Shown here: positions 1-5,752 of the stretch, in pieces
How positions within the stretch are numbered: the stretch's first letter is position 1
How the letters are laid out: the number at the start of each line of letters is the position of its first letter
Source: Lachnospiraceae bacterium
GTDB lineage: Bacteria > Bacillota > Clostridia > Lachnospirales > Lachnospiraceae
Assembly (NCBI GenBank): GCA_021200345.1
Contig: JAJQGR010000083.1
Span: 1-7,544, forward strand
Length of the DNA: 7,544 nt
Direction: 5' to 3'
Program-made: the position numbers and the translations under genes
Notes under the pieces: generated by a model
What the model saw: only the letters and a program-made list of their open reading frames with translations
Database searches by the model: none
Told to the model about the DNA's origin: nothing

Positions 1-18
1 ATAATCTATATTTTCCAT
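1..18 (-). CDS. Start of an unidentified downstream gene (six codons only)
   Basis: Reading leftwards on the minus strand, an ATG at 18-16 opens a frame MENIDY that runs off the window edge. It follows the methyltransferase/kinase gene by 43 bases and has a well-placed ribosome binding site (GAGGTGA, 26-32, seven bases upstream), which is the main evidence that it is a real gene. Six residues are too few to name a product. From its position it is the next gene of the same glycan-assembly operon; glycosyltransferases commonly sit here in Wzm/Wzt loci, but that is inference from context only. Confidence 0.6.
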
Positions 19-25
19 ATATGAA

Positions 26-32
26 TCACCTC
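26..32 (-). promoter_or_regulatory. Ribosome binding site of the partial downstream gene
   Basis: GAGGTGA on the minus strand lies seven bases before the ATG at 18. It is a strong Shine-Dalgarno match with good spacing, and it shows that the frame at the window edge is a genuine gene start. The rest of the 19-61 gap shows no terminator hairpin, so read-through from the upstream gene is likely. Confidence 0.65.
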
Positions 33-61
33 ATAAGTAAAAACCGGCACCAGTGAAGTTC

Positions 62-2116
62 CTAGAATCTCCTTTTCACCGCCGCTGCAATCCCGCTGGC
101 CGCCTCCTGGGTCAGCTTCGATACTTCGAGCCTGACGTAAAGAATATTCTCCTCCTGCCGCTCATATGCCCCCACATTCACGCAGATATTGGGATCCGTC
201 GTATCAAACACCACCACCGGGCTCTGCTTCAGGCTCTTCCCGTTGGTGGAAAAGATTTTCTTATCCCCAAGAGGGACTTTTCTTCCGTTAAAGGTCAGCT
301 CCTCGATCAGCACAGCGCAGCACTCCATGGCCGGGTCAATCCGAAGGGAGCATACCTCCTTCTCCACACAAAGGCGCAGCTCCATCCTGCGCTCATCCAC
401 ATAGGCGTTTTCTACAAAATAAGACTGTCCTTCAGAGAAGCCCTCACCCCTGTTCTCATAAATCTGCACATCCTTAGCCAAACGGTACTGCTCCAGCAAA
501 AGAGACAGAGGAATCACAAGCTGCCCCAGTTCCGCCCTCAGATCTGACATGGCTTTCCGCTTCCCGGTCACATAGGCCTGAAACTCCCGTTCCTTGTCCC
601 GATAACGGTCCGCCTCTTTCGGGGTAATATAAAGCTCCTTTAAGATACGGTTCAGATCAAGCTTACGCCGCCCCTCATCCTCCGACAGATAGCACTGAAT
701 CGCCCGAAAAGCCGATTCCTTCACTTTCACGGGTTCGTCAAGGGTCCATTCATAGTCAATGATGGTCCACCGGTCGCCCTGCACCATAATATTGTCAAAG
801 GCCAGGTCATAGTCCGCCACGGAAGCGTTCTCATGATAGCCCGTTCTTTTCACATACTGACGAAACAGCGCCATGAAGCCTTCCATATCCTCCTTTGAGA
901 GGCATTCGTCTAAAAGCCCGCTCAAAAGCTGCCCCTCCAGATACTCAAACTCCGCCGCCACAACGCCGTCTGCCTGCGTCAGCCTGCAGCGGTTGATCTC
1001 CATGCCGCCGCCCTGATAGCGCACTTTCAGTCCCTCGTACGCCTTCGCAAGCCCTGCCACATGCGCCCGGGATTGAGGGGTCAGCGGAATCTTGCGCACC
1101 ACAAAGGCTCCCCCGGAAACATCCTCCTTCACAAGCTCTGTCCGAATCTGGTACTGCACCGCCCGGTCATTGGAATATTTTACATATTTTACGTCGAAAT
1201 CCTTTCCCAGGATCACCTCATAGGAATTGGAAAAAAGCGGAAACAGGCCGTCCTCAATCACGCCGTCAAAAGCGTGCCGCTCATCAAAGAGCAGCAGCCG
1301 GTCCCTGTCAAAATTGCGCAGATTATTGGAAAGCTCTCCTTTTCCGGGCAGGCGCTCATCCGAATACAGCGCAGTCATAAATTTATAATCCGGATAGGGA
1401 TAGTAAAAGTGATATTCTTTCACCCCGCAGGCAGCAAAGATCTTCTCCAGGCCCGGACGGGAAAAGGTTCTGACTCCGCCGCCCGCGGCGTAATTTTCGA
1501 TACCGGAGAAATAGGTTCCCAGATGGTCCTCCCTGCAGCCGGCGAAATATTTCAGGCCATACCTGCTCTCTATGGCGATCACGATGCGGCCGCCGCTGGC
1601 AGCATGCTTTTGAATGATAGAAAGGAAATCCTCGAATGGCCTCTCCGTTCCCATATAGCTCTGGCCATATTCAAAGACACCCACAAGAAAAATAAAATCA
1701 TAATCCGTGGGCAGGTCCGGCTCAATATCCTTAAAATTGCCCACATGAATGGTAATATTGTCGCAGTCCTGATGCCGATAAGCGTTGATCAGACTCCGCT
1801 TATGAGACAGGTCAACACAGGTCACTTCTCCCGCTTTCCTGGACAGCGCTCCGGTCACCGCGCCGCAGCCGCTTCCCACCTCCAGAACCTTTGCGCTTTT
1901 GTCCATGGGAATCCAGTCTACAATATTTTCCCTGAAATGAGAGAGATGATACAGGATTGGCCAGCTCTTTTTCTTTTCAATCACAGCCTGATAGTCGGTT
2001 TGCGGATGTTCCTTTACAATATCAAGAATTTCATCCTCCACCTGCCCGTCGCTGTACAGATCCTTTCCGGAGTAATGTGTCAGATTCAGAAGAACATTTC
2101 CGATTTGTTCTGTCAT
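62..2116 (-). CDS. WbdD-like methyltransferase/kinase fusion, putative polysaccharide chain-terminating enzyme
   Basis: This 684-residue cytoplasmic protein has no signal peptide or membrane segment. Residues about 50-250 form a class I SAM-dependent methyltransferase: motif I VLEVGSGCG (77-85), the acidic end of strand 2 in VTCVDLS (98-104), and DYDFIFLVGVFEYG (138-151). Residues about 295-480 look like an aminoglycoside-phosphotransferase/protein-kinase-like fold: a candidate ATP lysine in VVRKIPL (K342), a catalytic-loop pattern with D437 and N442 (DLAFDN), and a metal-binding D454 in IDYEW. Residues about 497-550 are charged and probably helical. Residues about 565-684 look like a beta-rich domain. 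Methyltransferase plus kinase is the plan of E. coli WbdD, which caps O-antigen chains, and the wzt gene lies 22 bases upstream, so a capping role is inferred. The ATG at 2116 is preceded by a modest GGGGG site (2121-2125). Alternatives are a methyltransferase acting on another glycan intermediate with an inactive kinase fold. Domain calls are fairly firm; the capping role is moderate. Confidence 0.8.
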   Translation of the reverse strand: MTEQIGNVLLNLTHYSGKDLYSDGQVEDEILDIVKEHPQTDYQAVIEKKKSWPILYHLSHFRENIVDWIPMDKSAKVLEVGSGCGAVTGALSRKAGEVTCVDLSHKRSLINAYRHQDCDNITIHVGNFKDIEPDLPTDYDFIFLVGVFEYGQSYMGTERPFEDFLSIIQKHAASGGRIVIAIESRYGLKYFAGCREDHLGTYFSGIENYAAGGGVRTFSRPGLEKIFAACGVKEYHFYYPYPDYKFMTALYSDERLPGKGELSNNLRNFDRDRLLLFDERHAFDGVIEDGLFPLFSNSYEVILGKDFDVKYVKYSNDRAVQYQIRTELVKEDVSGGAFVVRKIPLTPQSRAHVAGLAKAYEGLKVRYQGGGMEINRCRLTQADGVVAAEFEYLEGQLLSGLLDECLSKEDMEGFMALFRQYVKRTGYHENASVADYDLAFDNIMVQGDRWTIIDYEWTLDEPVKVKESAFRAIQCYLSEDEGRRKLDLNRILKELYITPKEADRYRDKEREFQAYVTGKRKAMSDLRAELGQLVIPLSLLLEQYRLAKDVQIYENRGEGFSEGQSYFVENAYVDERRMELRLCVEKEVCSLRIDPAMECCAVLIEELTFNGRKVPLGDKKIFSTNGKSLKQSPVVVFDTTDPNICVNVGAYERQEENILYVRLEVSKLTQEAASGIAAAVKRRF

Positions 2117-2138
2117 GGTGCCCCCTTTATCAATCTAT

Positions 2139-3440
2139 TTACCTGTCGGACTCCGATGACGTCTCCGTCATCTTTGCCTCTTCTGTCACCGTCACAGTGG
2201 AGTCCATGTCATAAAAGCCTACCGTATCCTTTTCTGACACAACTGTCACGTTTATCACATCGTACAATCTGTGATATACCTGAAACTCATCCCCCGCAAA
2301 GCCTGTCAGTCCCAGGCTCAGCAGGTACTCCCCGCCCTGTAAGCTCATCTTCTGTGTAAAGGTCACATGCCTGACGTCGCCCGCCTCCACCGGTTCCAGA
2401 AACGCTTTCTCCACCATACTGTTGGTCCCGGTAATCTCTGTTCCTCTGATATTTTTGAACGAAAAGGCAAAGATCGGTGCGGACAGATGCTCATAAAATT
2501 CCACCTGCATGTGAATGGTAAAGCTGGTTCCCTTGAGGATGGCGTTGCTTCTGACCTGGTGCTCATCCGTGATATAAAAATCCACAATCTTTGCCTGCCT
2601 GGTGCCATACTCCAGAAGATGAGGATTCGTCCCGGCCTTTTGCGCTGCCAGGGCGCGAATCTCCTCATCATCCACCAGGGACTTTTCTTTCTCCTCAGGC
2701 TGATACTGCCCCACCAGCACCCGCTTATACACATCGATCATATCCCTGGCGCTTCCCTCGCCCAGCATATCTCCCTGATTTAAAAGGATGACCCGGTCAC
2801 AGTATTTCTGAATGCTGGACAGATCATGGCTGACAAAAACGATGGTCTTACCCATCTGCTTGAATTCTTCAAATTTGTGATAGCATTTGGCCTGAAAAAA
2901 AACATCCCCCACGCTCAGCGCCTCATCCACTATCAGGATTTCAGGGTCAATGTTGATGGCCACGGCAAAAGCCAGCCGGACAAACATGCCGGAGGAATAG
3001 GTCTTAACGGGCTGATAAACATAGTCGCCGATATCCGCGAAATCCAGAATGGACGGAAGCTTCTCCTTAATTTCCTCCTCAGAAAAGCCCAGCATGGTAC
3101 CGTTCAGATAGACGTTCTCAATGCCGTTATACTCCATGTTGAAGCCCGCTCCCAGCTCCAGAAGTGCGGAAATACGGCCATCCACCGTTACCTTTCCCTC
3201 TGTAGGCTGAACCACGCCGGTAATGATCTTCAGAATTGTGGATTTGCCGGAGCCGTTGGTCCCTATAATCCCCACACACTCGCCCCGGCCGACCTGAAAG
3301 CTGACATCCCTTAAGGCAGCGTGTTCGGTGTATTTGGGGCCGCCGATGCCCAGAGCATCCAGGATTCTATAATATGGTTTTTCATATAATCTATACACTT
3401 TTGAAATGTGATTTACGTCAATAGCGGGGGAGTGTTCCAT
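2139..3440 (-). CDS. wzt: ABC transporter ATP-binding protein for polysaccharide export, with C-terminal glycan-recognition domain (Wzt type)
   Basis: This 433-residue ATPase powers export of a lipid-linked polysaccharide through the permease encoded just upstream. Residues 1-245 are the nucleotide-binding domain: Walker A GTNGSGKST (60-68), ABC signature in TYSSGMFVR (147-155), Walker B ILIVDE (168-173) and switch H205 in VFVSHD. The opening HISKVYRLYEKP segment is typical of the Wzt/TagH/RfbE group. Residues about 280-402 form a beta-rich Wzt_C-type domain (IVDFYITDEHQ, FAFSFKNIRGTEITGTN, GGEYLLSLGL). In E. coli O8/O9a this extension binds the modified chain terminus. Plain teichoic-acid-type ATPases often lack it, so its presence suggests cap- or polymer-specific export. 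After it comes a polar Thr/Ser/Glu tail (about 405-433). The AGGAGGT site at 3446-3452 overlaps the permease stop codon, implying coupled translation. Confidence 0.93.
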   Translation of the reverse strand: MEHSPAIDVNHISKVYRLYEKPYYRILDALGIGGPKYTEHAALRDVSFQVGRGECVGIIGTNGSGKSTILKIITGVVQPTEGKVTVDGRISALLELGAGFNMEYNGIENVYLNGTMLGFSEEEIKEKLPSILDFADIGDYVYQPVKTYSSGMFVRLAFAVAINIDPEILIVDEALSVGDVFFQAKCYHKFEEFKQMGKTIVFVSHDLSSIQKYCDRVILLNQGDMLGEGSARDMIDVYKRVLVGQYQPEEKEKSLVDDEEIRALAAQKAGTNPHLLEYGTRQAKIVDFYITDEHQVRSNAILKGTSFTIHMQVEFYEHLSAPIFAFSFKNIRGTEITGTNSMVEKAFLEPVEAGDVRHVTFTQKMSLQGGEYLLSLGLTGFAGDEFQVYHRLYDVINVTVVSEKDTVGFYDMDSTVTVTEEAKMTETSSESDR

Positions 3441-3445
3441 AAATT

Positions 3446-3452
3446 ACCTCCT
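3446..3452 (-). promoter_or_regulatory. Ribosome binding site of wzt, overlapping the wzm stop codon
   Basis: The minus strand reads TAGGAGGTAATTTATG across 3453-3438: the TAG ends the permease and AGGAGGT lies five bases before the wzt ATG. This near-perfect site fixes the wzt start, and its overlap with the stop codon suggests translational coupling of the two transporter halves. Confidence 0.8.
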
Positions 3453-4254
3453 ACAGGACATCCGCAAAGTGATATTTCAGCTTTACAAAAAGCTTTTTCC
3501 CTAAAATCAGTAATACGATCGTCACCGCCCAGAAGTAAGCCGTGTAAAGCGGCTGTTCCCAGAACCAGGCTTTCCCGTAGACGGCGCTTCGATAGCCGCT
3601 GACCACGTAACAGACCGGATTTAACCGAAGAATAAAGCCGATCACAGGCGGCCAGCTGTCCGCCATGGAAATATCCCACAGAATGGGAGTCGCCCACATG
3701 CCAAGCTGAAGCGCAATATTGATGATCTGCGTCAGATCCCGGAAAAATACCACAATCGCACTGAAAAAATAGCACAGCGCCAGTGTAAATAAGTATAAAC
3801 CAAAGCTGTAATAAATAATCTGAATGGTGGGAGGTTCCGGAAAATACCCGTAAAGAATGGAGATGAACAGCAGCACGCAGACAAAAAAAGCGTGAATAAA
3901 CAGCGCCGCCGTCACCCGCACCACCGGCAGGATATCGATATTGAATACCACCTTTTTGACAAGATACTGATACTCCAGAAGCGCGGTGGTTCCGTTATTT
4001 AAAGCCTCACTGAAAAAGAACCAGGGCACCAGGCCGCTGGTCAGAAAAAGCACATAGGGGACCTCTATGCCTCCCGCGATCATCTGTGCTTTATTTTGAA
4101 ATATTCCCTGAAACACGATCCAGTACATGACCACAGTCACCACCGGCTGGATCAAAGCCCAGACAGCCCCCAGGGAAGAACCGGCGTAGCGCTTTTTAAA
4201 ATCATTTTTCGCCAGTTTCCAGATAAGCTGTCTGTTTTCCATGATTTCTTTCAT
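3451..4254 (-). CDS. wzm: ABC-2 type polysaccharide/polyol-phosphate export permease (Wzm type)
   Basis: This 267-residue inner-membrane protein is the membrane half of the exporter and works with the adjacent ATPase. It matches the usual length of the ABC-2 polysaccharide permease family. The N-terminal cytoplasmic part WKLAKNDFKKRYAGSSLGAVW (12-32) is the hallmark amphipathic interface of the family. Hydrophobic segments lie at about 33-50, 66-82, 113-134, 145-171, 178-192 and 238-252. The family motif FFRDLTQIINI (170-180) followed by WATPI (187-191) is intact, as is the LNP motif (211-213). The ATG at 4254 is favoured because an AGGGA site lies upstream, overlapping the rfbC stop; an internal ATG at codon 5 is a weaker alternative. 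It is 10 bases from the genes on both sides. Substrate cannot be read from the permease; the neighbours suggest a rhamnose-containing glycan. Confidence 0.93.
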   Translation of the reverse strand: MKEIMENRQLIWKLAKNDFKKRYAGSSLGAVWALIQPVVTVVMYWIVFQGIFQNKAQMIAGGIEVPYVLFLTSGLVPWFFFSEALNNGTTALLEYQYLVKKVVFNIDILPVVRVTAALFIHAFFVCVLLFISILYGYFPEPPTIQIIYYSFGLYLFTLALCYFFSAIVVFFRDLTQIINIALQLGMWATPILWDISMADSWPPVIGFILRLNPVCYVVSGYRSAVYGKAWFWEQPLYTAYFWAVTIVLLILGKKLFVKLKYHFADVL

Positions 4255-4264
4255 ATATGGTTCC

Positions 4265-4828
4265 CTATGCTTTTTTCCCCTCCAGATATTCCTGAAAGCT
4301 TCCCTGCTTTTGATCCTTATCAGACAAAACCAGCTCCATCCCCGCCGGGATGGGCCACTCTACTCCAATGTCCGGATCGTCAAACCGGATACCGCCCTCA
4401 TCGTTGGGGTGATAAAAATCAGAGCATTTGTAGACGAACTCCGCGTAATCGCTGAGGACCAGAAAGCCATGGGCAAAATTTTTCGGGATAAAAAACTGTT
4501 TTTTATTTTCTTCGGAAAGGAGTACGCCGAACCACTGACCAAAGGTCCCGGAGCCTTCCCTGAGATCCACCGCCACGTCGTATACTTCCCCCCTGATCAC
4601 CCTTACCAGCTTATCCTGAGGATACTGATACTGGAAATGAAGTCCTCTGAGGACGCCCTTTTTGGAGGCCGACTGATTGTCCTGCACAAATACCTGGTCA
4701 ATGCCCGCCTCCTTAAAATCATTGTAATTGTAGGTTTCCATAAAATATCCTCTGTTGTCTCCATAGACCGCAGGGGTAATCACCTTCAATCCGTCAATCT
4801 GACAGGTCTGGACTGTAATTTTTCCCAT
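4265..4828 (-). CDS. rfbC: dTDP-4-dehydrorhamnose 3,5-epimerase
   Basis: RmlC/RfbC epimerises dTDP-4-keto-6-deoxyglucose at C3 and C5, the third step to dTDP-L-rhamnose, in the cytoplasm. From the ATG at 4828 the protein has 187 residues, the usual family size. Expected active-site residues are present: H64 in LRGLHFQ, K73 in QDKLVRV, Y133 in FVYKC and D170 in LSDKD. Family signatures GDNRGYFMETYN (23-34) and FFIPKNFAHGFLVL (112-125) are intact, so it should be active. A GTG at 4840 would add four residues, but the MGKITV opening is typical of clostridial homologues and a GGGAGGG stretch lies just before this ATG. It lies 18 bases after rfbA and 10 bases before the permease. Confidence 0.95.
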   Translation of the reverse strand: MGKITVQTCQIDGLKVITPAVYGDNRGYFMETYNYNDFKEAGIDQVFVQDNQSASKKGVLRGLHFQYQYPQDKLVRVIRGEVYDVAVDLREGSGTFGQWFGVLLSEENKKQFFIPKNFAHGFLVLSDYAEFVYKCSDFYHPNDEGGIRFDDPDIGVEWPIPAGMELVLSDKDQKQGSFQEYLEGKKA

Positions 4829-4831
4829 ATT

Positions 4832-4838
4832 CCCTCCC
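4832..4838 (-). promoter_or_regulatory. Ribosome binding site deciding the rfbC start
   Basis: GGGAGGG on the minus strand lies three bases before the ATG at 4828 (four bases if counted from the GGAGG core). The spacing is a little short but the match is strong. The competing GTG at 4840 has its own AAGGA, five bases upstream and overlapping the rfbA stop, so the GTG start is not excluded. Confidence 0.5.
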
Positions 4839-4846
4839 ACTTATCC

Positions 4847-5716
4847 TTATAGTCCGTTTGCTACTTCCACCAGATACTTTCCATAATTGGTCTTCAGCAG
4901 CGGCTGGGCCAGTTTCAAAAGCTGATCCCTGTCAATAAAGCCTCTTCTGTAAGCAATTTCCTCAATGCAGGAAATGTACAGGCCCTGACGTTTCTGGAAA
5001 GCCGCCACAAAATCAGAAGCATCCAGAAGGGCGTCGTGATTGCCCGTATCCAGCCAGGCCAGCCCTCTGCCCATGGTCTCCACATGCAGCTTACCTCTGC
5101 GCAGGTATTCATTGTTGATACTGGTAATCTCTATCTCTCCCCGCGCCGAAGGCTTTACATTTTTGGCAATCTCCACCACATCATTATCATAGAAATACAG
5201 TCCCGGCACCGCGTAGTTGCTCTTAGGATGCTCCGGCTTTTCCTCGATGGAGACAGCCATACCGTTTTCGTCAAACTCCACCACACCGTACTCCCGCGGA
5301 TCCCTTACATAATAGCCAAAGATCGTAGCGCCGTCCTCTCTGGCCGCCACTTTCTTCAATATCGCCGAAAAGCTCTGTCCATAAAAAATATTATCCCCCA
5401 AAATCAGGGCGACCCGGTCGGAGCCGATAAATTTTTCTCCAATCAGGAAAGCGTCTGCCAGGCCTCTGGGTTTTTCCTGAACCGCGTACTCCAGTTTCAT
5501 TCCCAGCTGGCTGCCGTCCCCCAGAAGCTCCTGAAATACCGGCACGTCCCTGGGAGTGGAGATAATCAGCACCTCCCGGATATAGGACAGCATCAGAATA
5601 GATAGGGGATAATAGATCATGGGCTTGTCATACACCGGCATAATCTGCTTGGATATCGCCTTTGTCAATGGATAAAGCCTTGTACCGGATCCTCCGGCCA
5701 AAATGATACCTTTCAT
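4847..5716 (-). CDS. rfbA: Glucose-1-phosphate thymidylyltransferase
   Basis: RmlA/RfbA joins dTTP and glucose-1-phosphate to give dTDP-glucose plus pyrophosphate, the first step of the dTDP-L-rhamnose pathway. The 289-residue length is that of the family. The nucleotide-binding signature GGSGTRLYPLT (8-18) opens the protein, followed by SKQIMPVYDKPMIYYP (22-37). LGDNIFYG (106-113) supplies metal-binding D108. EEKP (158-161) supplies a substrate-contacting lysine, and WLDTG (221-225) supplies the second metal aspartate, D223. All are intact. The ATG at 5716 gives the standard MKGIILAGG start, with a weak purine-rich AAGAGA site before it. It follows the lysozyme gene by 36 bases and precedes rfbC by 18. 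The partner genes rfbB and rfbD are not in the window. Confidence 0.96.
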   Translation of the reverse strand: MKGIILAGGSGTRLYPLTKAISKQIMPVYDKPMIYYPLSILMLSYIREVLIISTPRDVPVFQELLGDGSQLGMKLEYAVQEKPRGLADAFLIGEKFIGSDRVALILGDNIFYGQSFSAILKKVAAREDGATIFGYYVRDPREYGVVEFDENGMAVSIEEKPEHPKSNYAVPGLYFYDNDVVEIAKNVKPSARGEIEITSINNEYLRRGKLHVETMGRGLAWLDTGNHDALLDASDFVAAFQKRQGLYISCIEEIAYRRGFIDRDQLLKLAQPLLKTNYGKYLVEVANGL

Positions 5717-5752
5717 AAGTTCTCTTCTTTCTTTATTTTTCTTTCACAGCCA

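Noticed and set aside
1061..2359. Long plus-strand open frame (432 codons) antisense to the methyltransferase/kinase gene
   Set aside because: It lies wholly opposite genes with clear family motifs, its translation has no recognisable domain, and it crosses the boundary between two well-supported genes. It is a by-product of codon use on the other strand.
4838..4840. GTG start for rfbC (191 residues)
   Set aside because: Possible, since AAGGA lies upstream, but the ATG at 4828 gives the typical family N-terminus and has a stronger purine-rich site before it.
5036..5605. Plus-strand open frame opposite rfbA
   Set aside because: rfbA is intact and unmistakable on the other strand; the antisense translation resembles no family I know.
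5717..5752. Promoter or terminator between the lysozyme gene and rfbA
   Set aside because: The gap is a purine-rich tract on the minus strand with no hairpin and no clear -35/-10 pair; it looks like a leader with a weak ribosome binding site.
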